From assembly GCA_965221345.1 (NCBI GenBank), contig CBDCSD010000002.1, positions 868,001 to 932,000 on the forward strand: 64,000 bases of DNA, written 5' to 3'. Below are positions 45,870-54,965 of the stretch, one piece after another. The position numbers and the translations under genes are program-made. Numbering within the stretch: the stretch's first letter is position 1; the number at the start of each line of letters is the position of its first letter. The notes below the pieces were generated by a model. The model was not told the DNA's origin. It did no database searches and saw only the letters and a list, made by a program, of their open reading frames with translations. The DNA is from Bin5 sp965221345 (GTDB lineage: Bacteria > Chloroflexota > Anaerolineae > Caldilineales > Caldilineaceae).

Positions 45870-46922
45870 TCAGATCCAGCCATGAAGACGGGTTACGGGC
45901 ACGCCGGCGCGCTGGTGGGTCCACGAGAGGCCGCTCTCAAGAACGACGTCGCGGCCGCTGATGGCAGAGGTCTCGGCGGCGAAGAGGATCTCCATGATGT
46001 GGCGGCTCCACTCGCCGGGGGTGGGCGGCTCGATGTCCTGTTCGATCGACTCGACAAACGCCTTCCATTCGTGGTGCATGACGGCCGGTGGGTCGTCATA
46101 GGGGATATCCTTCCACTCATCCCCTTGCCCGATCTGGACGAACGGTTGTCTGCCACCGCCGATGCGCACGGTGCCGTTGGTGCAGATGACCTGGGTGTCA
46201 AGAATGGGCGCGCCGTCGGCGAAGGCGACCGAGACGGCGACGCCGGCGAGGCCATTTTTGTAACGAATCAGCGCGGTGGCGGTGTCGTCAGCGGCCTGAT
46301 AGTGGGCGCGGGTGCCGATGCTGGCGGATACGGAGACGGCCTGGGAGGCCATCAGCCAGGTGAGGCGGTCGACGACGTGGACGCCGTTGGTCGGCCACAT
46401 GCCGCCGCCGTGGAAACGGCTGCGGTACTGGGGCGCGCGATGGGCGTAGGTCCAGTTCTTGGTTGAGTAGCAGACGACCGTCATCAGCGGGCCCAGTTGA
46501 CCGGAATCGAGGATCTCCTTGACCTTGAGGGTGGGGCCGGAGAAGTGCACGGTCTGGCCGACCATGAGCTTGACGTTGTTGCTGGCGGCGGCTTCGATCA
46601 TGTCGTCGCACTGCTCGAGGCTGAGCGCCATCGGCTTTTCGACGAGGACATGCTTGCCGGCGTTGCAGGCGTCGACGGTGAGGCGGTGGTGGAGTTGATG
46701 GCCCAGTACTACTGCCACGGCGTCGATCTCGTCATCGGCCAGGAGATCGGTGTGCGTGGGGTAGCCCTTGGGAATGTCGTATTTGTCCATGTATTGGCGG
46801 CGCTTCTCTTCGAAGAGATCGGCGACCGCGACGACCTCGACGTTATCGAGGGTAGCGATGGCATCACAGTGGGAGGTGGCAATGCCGCCCAGTCCGATGA
46901 TTCCGACTTTCAGTTTGGCCAT
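45870..46922 (-). CDS. Gfo/Idh/MocA-family oxidoreductase (tandem copy B)
   Basis: 350 residues. Same motifs as copy A (IIGLGGIATSHC, HVLVEKPMALSLEQCDDM, FHGGGMWPTNGVHVVDRLTWL). The two start regions share CGCTCCTGTGTG in the 5' spacer, so the duplication included upstream bases. It is preceded by a sugar ABC permease remnant, which suggests the operon once belonged to a carbohydrate uptake locus. Which of the two copies keeps the ancestral substrate is not decidable here. Confidence 0.92.
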   Translation of the reverse strand: MAKLKVGIIGLGGIATSHCDAIATLDNVEVVAVADLFEEKRRQYMDKYDIPKGYPTHTDLLADDEIDAVAVVLGHQLHHRLTVDACNAGKHVLVEKPMALSLEQCDDMIEAAASNNVKLMVGQTVHFSGPTLKVKEILDSGQLGPLMTVVCYSTKNWTYAHRAPQYRSRFHGGGMWPTNGVHVVDRLTWLMASQAVSVSASIGTRAHYQAADDTATALIRYKNGLAGVAVSVAFADGAPILDTQVICTNGTVRIGGGRQPFVQIGQGDEWKDIPYDDPPAVMHHEWKAFVESIEQDIEPPTPGEWSRHIMEILFAAETSAISGRDVVLESGLSWTHQRAGVPVTRLHGWI

Positions 46923-47002
46923 GTTTGGTTGACGCTCCTGTGTGGTGTAACCAATGTACTATATCAACAAAGATGCCAATTTATAATTCAGTGTGGACGT
47001 TC

Positions 47003-47122
47003 TCACTTGACCACGCCGCTGGTGATGCCCTCGACGATCTGGCGTTGGAAGATGAGGGTGATGATGAAGACCGGGATGGTCGTGAGGATGGCCACGGCGG
47101 ACATGTTGCCCCACAGAGTGAA
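47003..47122 (-). pseudogene. 3' remnant of a carbohydrate ABC transporter permease (MalG-type)
   Basis: The minus strand reads LWGNMSAVAILTTIPV, then a hydrophobic stretch ending FQRQIVEGITSGVVK and a stop TGA (47003-47005). This is the conserved C-terminus of MalG-type sugar permeases (last span, Q-R-x-I/F-V-x-G-I/L-T-x-G-A/V-V-K). An in-frame TAG lies just above (47123-47125), so only about 38 codons remain. It is a decayed gene that would have transported sugar for the adjacent dehydrogenases. Confidence 0.75.
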
Positions 47123-47271
47123 CTATGATCTGAGTCGTTGTGTGAAGGCCTGCAGTTCACTGCATGAAGCGCACGATGTGAGGGGCATTCTATCATGGTC
47201 AATATGCGGTGGGCCGACGACCGTATTATAGCAGATGGTACAGGGTCGTTGGAAATGACTTTCTTTTTGTT

Positions 47272-47425
47272 GGGCTTGTCCCAGATTTTTGGGCAACCGC
47301 TGTCTGAATCAGGATTCTCAGGATTAGAGGATGGACAGGATTGCCGGCGATGGTTCGATTGCTGAAGGATCTTTTTGGGTCGGTTGAAAGGGCACAACGT
47401 AGTGACCCAAGAATATGGGATGCTT
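47272..47425. repeat. Interspersed repeat, second copy
   Basis: Blocks CCCAGATTTTTGGG, GTCTGAATCAGGATT, CAGGATTGCCGGCGA, GTCGGTTGAAAGGGCA and ATGGGATGC match the first copy at about 2209-2350 in the same order and strand. The rest of the spacer (46923-47668) otherwise holds only the permease remnant and no gene that I can see. Confidence 0.6.
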
Positions 47426-47668
47426 TCTATTATTTCCCGCGGAACGACAGAGCGAGGAGAGTGGAGCGAGAAAACCTTTCTCCTCTTCGATCGGGCGGCT
47501 CTTGAAATTGGGGCAGTTGCGCGGGCGCGCATGTTTGTGGCGAGACTGCGGCGCGCAGGGGTACGAGGACTCTTTTTGGGATTCGCCGACGCTCCTGCTA
47601 TAGAGGGACATTCTGGTACAATAGGGGTCTGAATCGCCTCCCATTGTCGGTTTTGGTAGACAGAAACC

Positions 47669-50434
47669 ATGATCTCCCCCTTCGATTTACAGTGCGAATA
47701 TGCCGTCGATCCGGTGGGCATCGACGCCCGTCAGCCGCGCTTCAGTTGGCTGCTGCGCGCGGAGGAGCGCGGCCAGAGCCAGTCGGCTTACCAGATCCTG
47801 GTCGCCGGCAGCGAGGCCAATCTGCTGGCCGGGAACGGTGACAAGTGGGACAGCGGCCGTGTGGAATCGGCACGCGCTGCCCACGTCGAATACGACGGCG
47901 CGGCACTCGCCAGTAATGAACGCTGCTGGTGGGCGGTGCAGGTGTGGGACGGGGAAGGACGGGCCAGCGATTTCAGCGCGGCGGCGGTGTTCAGCATGGG
48001 GTTGCTGGAGGCCGGTGACTGGCGTGGCGGCTGGATTGGCGCGGCTGACAGGACGATCTCCGCGCCGCTGTTGCGACGGAAGTTTGTCTTGGACAGGCCG
48101 GTGCGGCGGGCGACGGTCCACATGTCCGGCCTGGGTTACGGGGAACTGTATGTGAACGGCGCCAAGGTAGGGCAAAGCGTGTTGGACCCCGGCAACACGT
48201 ACTACGACAACGACCAGTCGTTCGCGCTGGGCGCGCGGGTGCTCTATGTGAGCCACGATGTCACGGAGCTGCTGCAGCCGGGCGCCAACGTTTTCGGCGT
48301 CATGCTGGGGCATGGGTGGTACAGTGCGGAAGATGACATCCCGCCATCGCCCAGTCATCGCACGCCCTACGGGGACAGGCCCAGGCTGCTGCTGCAAGGG
48401 ATCGTTGAGTACGCGGACGGCGAGCAGGTCAGTATCGTCTCCGATGGCGGGTGGAAGGCGGCGCCGGGCTCGATTATGTATAACGATTTCAGTAACGGTG
48501 AGCGCTACGATGCGCGCCGGGAGAGGCCGGGATGGGACTGCCCCGGTTACGACGACGCGGACTGGCAGCCGGCAGTGGCCGTGGACGCGCCCGGGGGCGC
48601 GCTGGTGGCGCAGAATATGCCGCCGGCGCGTGTTATCGAGACGCGGTCGGTGGTCGAGCTGACCAACCCAAGCGAAGGCGTGTATATCTTCGACCTGGGG
48701 CAGACGATCACCGGCTGGTGCCGGCTGCGTGTGCGGGGGCCTGCGGGCGCGACGGTCACGCTGCGGCACGGGACCTGTTTATATGGGGACGGGACGCTGG
48801 ACGCGCGCAGTAACCTGTGCCACGCGCCCGAATCGGAGGAGGATTACAGGCAGGGGATCGGCCGCGAAGGGGAAGTACATCATAGCGCGCGGCAGACGGA
48901 CAGTTATACGCTCAGAGGAAATGGTGTCGAGGTATGGGAGCCGCGCTTTACGCTGCATAGTTTCCGCTACGTTGAAATTACAGGCTATCCGGGTATTCCT
49001 GACATGGAGAGCGTGGAGGGGCGCGTGGTGCATACGGCGGTCGGGACCGGGAGCCGGTTTCGCTGCTCGAACGAGCTCTTCAACCGCATTCACAGCAATG
49101 TACACTGGACGCTGCGGGGCAGTTTCCAGAGTATTTCGCAGGATGCGGCCGACCGTTCCGAACGGGTGGCGTGGCTGGGCGATCCGGGTTTCATCGCCGA
49201 GGACTACCTCTACAACTTTGACAGCGCCAGCTTTTGGGCCAAATGGCTTGAGGACATCGGTGACGCGCAGAAGGAGGACGGCGATGTTCCGGTGGTGGCT
49301 CCGATGCACTGGCGCACGACGATGGACGCGTATCTGCGCTGGATGGACTGGGCGAGCACTTACCCGATCTTTGTGTGGCAGGTCTACCGGCACTACGGCG
49401 ACGAGCGCGTGCTGGCAAGACATTACAGCTCGCTGAAGCGGATGATGGCCTTTTACGGCGGGCTGGCGGAGGGGCATATCATGCGCCGCGGCCTGGGCGA
49501 CCACATGGAACCGCAGGCGGACGGCTCTTCCAGCTTCAGGCCGCTGCATACGCCGATGCCGCTTACTTCGACGGCCTATTCTCAGCATTGCGTGTGGGTC
49601 CTGGCGCAGGCAGCGCGGGTTCTGGGCGAGGAAGAGGACGCGAGGCGGTACAGCGCGCTGGCCGGGGAGATCAAGGAGGCGTTCAACCGCGAGTTTCTGG
49701 ACAGGGCGAGCAACCAGTATGGGGGTGGCAGCCAGACGGCGAACGCGGTGGCGCTGCACCTTGACCTGGTGCCGGCAGACAGGGTGGAGGCGGTTGTCGC
49801 CAACCTGGTCGAGGACATCCGCGTGCGCCAAAACGGGCATCTGACGACTGGCATCATCGGGACGGCGGCGCTGGAGAACGCGCTGCCGCGCTACGGGCAG
49901 GCGGAGGTGATGGCCGAGCTCGTGTCGCAGACAACTTTTCCGAGTTGGGGCGAGCAGATAGCCAAGGGCGCGACGACGGTTTGGGAGTCGTGGAACGGCG
50001 ACCCTGAAGATGAGTTGAGCCTGAACATGAAGATGTTTTGCAGCACGGAGGTCTTCTTTTATCGGACGCTGGCAGGCATCAGCCCGACCAGTCCCGGCTA
50101 TCGGACGATCGCGATCAGCCCCAGTGTGGTCGGCAGGTTGACCGATGTGGAGGCGGAGGTGAAGACACAGTCCGGCTCGGTGGCGGTGGCTTGGCGGCAG
50201 GAGGCGGGGACGTTCACTTTGCAGGTGACTATACCTGTCAACACGACAGCGGAGGTAAGCGTGCCGAAACTGGGGCTAGGCGCAGTAAACATCAGCGAAG
50301 GCGGGGAGACGATCTGGGATGCTGGGGCATTCAGGCCGGGTGCGGCGGGTATCAGCGCCGGTGAGGATCGCGGCGACGCTGTTACTTTTGCGGTTGGTTC
50401 CGGGTCCTACGCCTTTCGACTGGGCGGCGTCTGA
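47669..50434 (+). CDS. Alpha-L-rhamnosidase, GH78 type
   Basis: 921 residues, no signal peptide, so probably cytoplasmic. An N-terminal fibronectin-like/CBM67-like part reads PRFSWLLRAEERGQSQSAYQILVAGSEA and WWAVQVWDGEGRASDFS. A jelly-roll domain contains ATVHMSGLGYGELYVNGAKVG and GYGE-type carbohydrate contacts. The (alpha/alpha)6 catalytic barrel contains SISQDAADRSERVAWLGDPGFIAEDYLYNFD (acid Glu/Asp set of GH78: D-x-x-x-R-x-E/x-R-x-x-W-x-G-D) and, later, GATTVWESWNGDPEDELSLN (E-x-W). It should release terminal L-rhamnose from glycosides. The Gfo/Idh gene follows 36 bp later. Confidence 0.9.
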   Translation: MISPFDLQCEYAVDPVGIDARQPRFSWLLRAEERGQSQSAYQILVAGSEANLLAGNGDKWDSGRVESARAAHVEYDGAALASNERCWWAVQVWDGEGRASDFSAAAVFSMGLLEAGDWRGGWIGAADRTISAPLLRRKFVLDRPVRRATVHMSGLGYGELYVNGAKVGQSVLDPGNTYYDNDQSFALGARVLYVSHDVTELLQPGANVFGVMLGHGWYSAEDDIPPSPSHRTPYGDRPRLLLQGIVEYADGEQVSIVSDGGWKAAPGSIMYNDFSNGERYDARRERPGWDCPGYDDADWQPAVAVDAPGGALVAQNMPPARVIETRSVVELTNPSEGVYIFDLGQTITGWCRLRVRGPAGATVTLRHGTCLYGDGTLDARSNLCHAPESEEDYRQGIGREGEVHHSARQTDSYTLRGNGVEVWEPRFTLHSFRYVEITGYPGIPDMESVEGRVVHTAVGTGSRFRCSNELFNRIHSNVHWTLRGSFQSISQDAADRSERVAWLGDPGFIAEDYLYNFDSASFWAKWLEDIGDAQKEDGDVPVVAPMHWRTTMDAYLRWMDWASTYPIFVWQVYRHYGDERVLARHYSSLKRMMAFYGGLAEGHIMRRGLGDHMEPQADGSSSFRPLHTPMPLTSTAYSQHCVWVLAQAARVLGEEEDARRYSALAGEIKEAFNREFLDRASNQYGGGSQTANAVALHLDLVPADRVEAVVANLVEDIRVRQNGHLTTGIIGTAALENALPRYGQAEVMAELVSQTTFPSWGEQIAKGATTVWESWNGDPEDELSLNMKMFCSTEVFFYRTLAGISPTSPGYRTIAISPSVVGRLTDVEAEVKTQSGSVAVAWRQEAGTFTLQVTIPVNTTAEVSVPKLGLGAVNISEGGETIWDAGAFRPGAAGISAGEDRGDAVTFAVGSGSYAFRLGGV

Positions 50435-50470
50435 TTTGTAAACCGAACAGCAATCATATGGAGAGTACGG

Positions 50471-51463
50471 ATGAGTATGAAAATCGCGGTTGTTGGAACG
50501 GGAGGGGTTGCAGAAAAGAATTACCTGCCCTATATGGTGGAGCGCGAGGATATCCAGCTCAGCTATTTGAACCGCACGCGCAGCAAGGCGGAGGCGTTTG
50601 CAGAGCGTTTTGGCGGGCGCGTGGCGGCGGATGCGGCCGACCTGATGGCGGACGAGCCGGACGCGTGCCTGGTATTCACACGGGAGACGGACCGGCTGGA
50701 GGCGGCGCACGCGCTGCTGCCGTTCAAACCGAAGCGGCTCTTCTTTGAGAAGCCGCTGGCGGCGCGGCACGGGCAGGCCAATGTGGTGGAGGAGGATTTC
50801 TTCGACGCGCGGGAGATGCTGCAGGCGGCGCACGGCGCGGGCGTGGAGACGGCGATGGTGTTCAACTATCGCTTCTTCGACCAGACGCGGCTGGCGCGGG
50901 AGATAGTGGAGCGGGAGACGTTCGGGCAGCCGGTGCATTTCACTGGCATGGTGCACTACAACTGCTGGAGCCACTGCATCGACCTGGTGCTGTATTTCAT
51001 GGGGCCGGCGGCGAGCATCAGCGCGCAGGCGTCCTCGCCAGGCATGGGCGCCGAGGAATCGCGCAATGTGACGGTGGCGGCGCGCTTGGCAAACGACGCC
51101 ACCGGCACGCTTATCGGCACCTCCGCCATCGATCCCAAGCTTCCTTTCTACGAGCTGACGTTCGCGTATGAGCAGGGGCGGCTAAGTATGCGGGACCTGG
51201 ACGGCGAGATGGAGGTTATTAACTACCGTACGGGCCGCCATGAGCGCCACAACCTGACGTTCGATATCTCGCGCTGGGACCAGTACCGGGCTTCGTTCGG
51301 AAAGGCGATCAACGCCTATCTGGACAGTGTGCGGGATGGGGCGCCGCCGCCGATTCCGGGCGTGGCTGGATTACAGGAGTTGCAGTTCGAGGCGGGGATC
51401 AAGCGGGCGATCGCGAGCGGCGCGACGGTGGATCTGGGGGAGGCGTTTGCGATTGAGGGCTGA
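50471..51463 (+). CDS. Gfo/Idh/MocA-family oxidoreductase
   Basis: 330 residues. KIAVVGTGGVAEKNYLPYM is the Rossmann turn, LFFEKPLAARHGQANVV the E-K-P region, and the following VETAMVFNYRFFDQTRLAREIV and VHYNCWSHCIDLVLYFMGPAA are typical of the C-terminal half with the His-x-x-D pair. It lies immediately after the rhamnosidase in the same orientation, consistent with oxidation of a released deoxy-sugar. It is not a close twin of copies A/B. Confidence 0.9.
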   Translation: MSMKIAVVGTGGVAEKNYLPYMVEREDIQLSYLNRTRSKAEAFAERFGGRVAADAADLMADEPDACLVFTRETDRLEAAHALLPFKPKRLFFEKPLAARHGQANVVEEDFFDAREMLQAAHGAGVETAMVFNYRFFDQTRLAREIVERETFGQPVHFTGMVHYNCWSHCIDLVLYFMGPAASISAQASSPGMGAEESRNVTVAARLANDATGTLIGTSAIDPKLPFYELTFAYEQGRLSMRDLDGEMEVINYRTGRHERHNLTFDISRWDQYRASFGKAINAYLDSVRDGAPPPIPGVAGLQELQFEAGIKRAIASGATVDLGEAFAIEG

Positions 51464-51610
51464 TCCTCAGTATCGGAGAGAATATGCTTGGTTCGGCCAA
51501 TGTTTCATTCAAGCCAAACTGGGAAAAAGCCGGGCGCAGAACTGCCGATCTTTAGTTGACCGCCTGTACAGAGGGGGAGGGGTCAGATACTGCGGCGAAT
51601 CATCTTCGAC

Positions 51611-52030
51611 AATAGTCACTATTCCTTTTTCACAAGAGCGACATTAGCTGTCCTGACACTATGGATACTGCTTACTCTTGTCGCGGCATCTGTGCCGATA
51701 CCGCCAGACCCCACTACAGACCGAACGACACTAACGGTCTCCACGACGAACCGGGATGTGTTCGTCTCGCTACACCAAGCCACAGACGGCGACAGCTGGC
51801 TGACCGACGCCCCGATCGGTAAGTGGTACGGTTTTGTCACGGACAGCAGTGGTCGCGCAATTGGACTGGAACTCTCTGAAAGCGGGTTGAGTGGGGCGAT
51901 TCCGCCGGGGTCAGGCAAACTAAAAAAAATAGAATGGCTGTGGCTTTCGAATTACGGGGTTATCGCGACGATTCGATTGCGATCGGCCAGGCGTTCTGGA
52001 GGTAGCTGGCGGCGGTTGGGGGTGTTTTGA
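51611..52030 (+). pseudogene. LRR-protein N-terminal fragment
   Basis: The frame reads a hydrophobic leader (TLAVLTLWILLTLVAAS), then VFVSLHQATDGDSWLTDAP, GKWYGFVTDSSGRAIGLEL and SGLSGAIPPGSGKLKKIEWLWLS: plant-type leucine-rich repeats of secreted bacterial proteins. No start codon lies in frame after the TGA at 51557-51559, and the LRR pattern is lost after about 51955. It is part of the same broken gene as 53534-53873. Confidence 0.65.
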
Positions 52031-52079
52031 TACCGATAAGGCTGGCCCGCTGCATTTTCCCGACCCCTGATCTTTTGTA

Positions 52080-52331
52080 TTAGTCCTGATGGGCCGGCGG
52101 CGTGGACTGTGAGACATGTCCATGCACGACGGCGTACAAAAAGCCGATATCACGGGACAGCTGGTCGAGTTTCTCGCCCAGTGCGGCGAATCGTTCTTCG
52201 TTACGGTTGAACTGTACGGCGGCGTTGGTGAACATATCCTCGATGTGGGTAAACCGCTCTGCGTGCTCTTTGGCGCTCCGTTCTAAAATGCGCTCGATGC
52301 GGTCCAGGCGGTCTTCACTCTGTTCAGTCAT
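52080..52331 (-). CDS. Small coiled-coil protein, unknown
   Basis: 83 residues; the ATG at 52329-52331 has AGGAGG about 11 bases upstream. The sequence is a continuous amphipathic helix (RLDRIERILERSAKEHAERFTHIEDM ... RFAALGEKLDQLSRDIGFL) ending in a short polar tail. Comparable short coiled-coil ORFs occur near IS and toxin genes, but no family name is supportable. Confidence 0.55.
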   Translation of the reverse strand: MTEQSEDRLDRIERILERSAKEHAERFTHIEDMFTNAAVQFNRNEERFAALGEKLDQLSRDIGFLYAVVHGHVSQSTPPAHQD

Positions 52332-52550
52332 GGGGGATCTTCCTCCTGTTGGATGTTGTCGGTTAATTATATACCGGCTGTGGCAGGTGTTCAAGTGGCA
52401 GCGGAGGTGCCTGCTGGGGGGACTATGCGGCGGCGAGGGTGAAGGCTGTAGTGTTGGTGGTTGAATTTGTGGCGGTACTTAGGCGGATTCAAGGCCGCTT
52501 TACGGAAGCCAAATGAGAGGATTCCGCCGGAGTTGGGAAATCTAATTAAC

Positions 52551-53533
52551 CCGAGTTCGGAGTTAAATTAGTGCTGGCAAGAAAGCCAAATCCTTGTCAG
52601 AGAGATGGAGAGATGGTTTTTTGGCTTGCCAAGTATAGGCAATCAGACCGGCAATGAGATTGACAGCAAAGTTGATCGTGCTGCGGTGGCGGGTGTGCAA
52701 AATCTGTGAGATATTCTTGAGTTGGTCGATGATGGTCTCAATGACGGCGCGCTTACGCGTGAGCAACTTATCGTCGAGAACAACGAGCCGATTCTTCATG
52801 TTTTTGCGCAGGGGCGTGATCAGTTGCAAGCCCCGTTCGAAGAGTTGCTCAAAGAGGGGTTGCGAGAGATAGCCACGGTCGCCGACCAGCTTACCCCATA
52901 GATTGTTGCTCATCTGTGGCACCGGTTTGCGGTCATCTACATTGCCCGGCGTGAGTTGAAAAGCCAGCAATTCACCTTGGTCATTGACAAGCAGATGGAG
53001 CTTGAAGCCATAGAACCAGCCCATACTGCTCTTGCCGCGCGCGGCCACATCAGCAAAGACCCGATGCCGGCCGATGCGCTTGTTGTGGCAGACGGGCAAC
53101 GGGGTCGAATCGATAAATGCCACCCCTGTCGTCTGGCCGAAACGCCCATACAGATAGAAATACAAGGCTGGCAGGGCGGATGGCATCAACTCCACAATGC
53201 GCGTGTAACTGACCAGACCGGGAAATTCACTGCGCATATGCTGGCTAACGTGCTGCTTATAGTATGCCTTGAAATCACGATAATGCGACTGATGAAAGTG
53301 GATCAGAATCGTCATCACTTCACTCAAGCTCAGACGCGGCGCAGGTCCGCGTTTGCGTGCCACCCCCAACAGCTTGGCATTCTCCCAGGTAGCCATCCAC
53401 TGACAAAAATCATCGACATGACAGAACAGTTCGAGTATACTCATCTTGAGCGCCTTTCATTGCCGGTAGGTCTTGGGTAAGGAAACTCTATTCTACCAGC
53501 TTGATAAGGCGCTCTTTAACTCCGAATTCAGGT
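52551..53533. mobile_element. IS982-family insertion sequence (983 bp)
   Basis: Terminal inverted repeats: left ACCCGAGTTCGGAGTTAAA (52551-52569) and right end, read inward, ACCTGAATTCGGAGTTAAA, two mismatches in 19. Flanking direct repeats AATTA (52546-52550 and 53534-53538) are a 5-bp target duplication. The element contains one transposase gene and looks intact. It interrupts an LRR gene after a codon for Ile in IPPELGNLI. Confidence 0.9.
52563..53444 (-). CDS. IS982-family transposase
   Basis: 293 residues with the family layout: N-terminal LSEVMTILIHFHQSHYRDFKAYY, first catalytic Asp in VAFIDSTPLPVCHNKR, GKSSMGWFYGFKLHLLVNDQGELLAFQLTPGNVDDR, second Asp in KLVGDRGYLSQPLF, and the late acidic residue in KRAVIETIIDQLKNI (Glu). 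The reading frame is full-length without stops. Expression would start at the ATG at 53442-53444 within the right end. Confidence 0.93.
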   Translation of the reverse strand: MSILELFCHVDDFCQWMATWENAKLLGVARKRGPAPRLSLSEVMTILIHFHQSHYRDFKAYYKQHVSQHMRSEFPGLVSYTRIVELMPSALPALYFYLYGRFGQTTGVAFIDSTPLPVCHNKRIGRHRVFADVAARGKSSMGWFYGFKLHLLVNDQGELLAFQLTPGNVDDRKPVPQMSNNLWGKLVGDRGYLSQPLFEQLFERGLQLITPLRKNMKNRLVVLDDKLLTRKRAVIETIIDQLKNISQILHTRHRSTINFAVNLIAGLIAYTWQAKKPSLHLSDKDLAFLPALI

Positions 53534-53873
53534 AATTAGGTCTGGAGGAATTGTCACTCTGAGGAAACGGGTAGGGTGGGCCGAGCCCGCCAGAGTCAGT
53601 CAAGGCCGCCATCTTGGAGATGTCGATCCTCAATTTCGACCAGTTGGGGGGCCTATTCCACCCGAATTGGGCCAATTCACCAATCTGGAATATTTGAACG
53701 TCGGAAGCAAAGAACTGAGTGGAACGATCCCGTCGGATTTGGGACAACTCACCAACTTGGTAACATGGTCCCTCTCGATAAACCGGTTGAACCGATGCGT
53801 ACCCGAAGTCTGGCGACAAGCGGAGTACAACGACTCTGACGGGCTTGGCCTACCGTATTGCGTCGCTCCATAG
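53534..53873 (+). pseudogene. LRR-protein C-terminal fragment
   Basis: Past the IS, GPIPPELGQFTNLEYL, SKELSGTIPSDLGQLTNLVTWSLS and a C-terminal tail GLGLPYCVAP are plant-type LRR units with the capping C-x-A-P end common in bacterial LRR proteins. Joining across the target duplication restores IPPELGNLI before the IS. The part between is frameshifted relative to the start fragment, so the gene is inactive. Bases 52490-52550 belong to the same gene. Confidence 0.65.
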
Positions 53874-53942
53874 TTATCGTACCCCGCCGAAATGCCAGTG
53901 ACTAGTTCTGTTGCTGATCACCGTTCACCGGCCACTGCGATT

Positions 53943-54622
53943 TCACAATTCCGTCTTGGGGCGTTCCTTGGTCGGGTCGACGAAGGGGACGCGCACGACC
54001 TCGGCGTCGACGATGCCGTCGGCGGGGAGCTGGACTTTGAGCTGGGTGCCGCGTTTCCAGCGGGAGCGGGGCAGAACGGCCAGGGCGATGTTTGAGCCCA
54101 TGGACGGGGACCAGAAGGCGCTGGTGACGTAGCCTACATCGACGCCGGAGTCGCTGTCCTTGACCAGATAGAAATCCTCGTTGTACCAGACGATCGGCTC
54201 GCCGCCGACGCGCAGACCGACCAGCCGTTGATTCACCTCCTCCTGCTTGATACGGGCGAGCGCCTCTTTGCCGATGAAGTCGCCTTTGTCCGGGTCCACC
54301 TGCCAGCCGAGCCGCACTTCGTAGGGGTTGTTCTCGATGTCCATATCCTGGCCGTAGGAGAGGATGCCCGCCTCGATGCGGCGGATGTGGCTGGGCGCGA
54401 TCACTCCCAGGTTGAACTCCTCGCCTTGCTCGAGGATGTAGGGCCAGACGTCGTCGGCGTGAAGCATGGCGTTGTGCAGGTAGATCTCGAAGCCGAGTTC
54501 AGCGGAGAAACCGGTGCGCGAAATTGTGACATGATGGCCGTTGAACGTGTCGTGGATCAGGCCGTAGTATGGGATCTCGCGGATGTGGGGGCCAAACATC
54601 TCCTCCAAGAGCGCGGCCTCCT
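53943..54622 (-). pseudogene. 5'-truncated copy of GcvT/DmdA-like gene
   Basis: The only ATG in the remaining frame gives EEMFGPHIREIPYYGLIHDTF onward to KTEL. Its sequence follows the second half of the intact gene at 58317-59573 with few differences (HDTFNGHH for HETLNGHL; SGVDVGY for SGDDVGY). Homology begins near 54622 (AALLEEM for AALLEKM), so the N-terminal half, including the folate/substrate entry, is missing. It is unlikely to be functional. Confidence 0.8.
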
Positions 54623-54736
54623 TTATGATGGAGGCGGCTTTGTCCCCCTTCCGTCGCTGAATTCAGCGTCATACCACCAGCACCGAAGGATTGAAAATTT
54701 GTGAGTTGCCAGGTTGCACCCGGCGAAGGCGTGCCT

Positions 54737-54764
54737 TTGACAGTTGTTGTCGATCAGGTACAAT
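54737..54764 (+). promoter_or_regulatory. Sigma-70-type promoter upstream of the secreted protease
   Basis: TTGACA (54737-54742), 16-nt spacer, TACAAT (54759-54764): near consensus. The start would be near 54771, nearly 200 nt ahead of the protease ATG, leaving a leader that contains a terminator-like hairpin. Confidence 0.6.
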
Positions 54765-54801
54765 GACCGACAGATATCCGATACTTTTCAAACGGCTTCT
54801 C

Positions 54802-54836
54802 ATACACACTCTGATATATTAGAGGTGTGTATTTTT
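54802..54836 (+). terminator. Terminator-like hairpin in the protease leader (possible attenuator)
   Basis: ATACACACTCT (54802-54812) pairs with AGAGGTGTGTAT (54821-54832) as 11 bp with one bulged G, loop of 8, followed by TTTTT (54832-54836). It lies between the promoter and the protease gene, so it could end a short RNA of about 65 nt or attenuate the mRNA. Confidence 0.5.
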
Positions 54837-54965
54837 ATGTCTGGAAAACAGCGGCTCTATTGCCATTGGAATCTCGTTCCCCGTTTCGCAACAAAGAAGG
54901 ACCCTTCCTGGTAGAACATGCCAAATCTACATTATGCGCACCTCCTATCCTGGATAGAAGGTAAA

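Noticed and set aside
53943..54608. 221-codon frame as an independent gene
   Set aside because: It lacks the N-terminal half of the T-protein fold and duplicates 58317-59573, so it is called a pseudogene.
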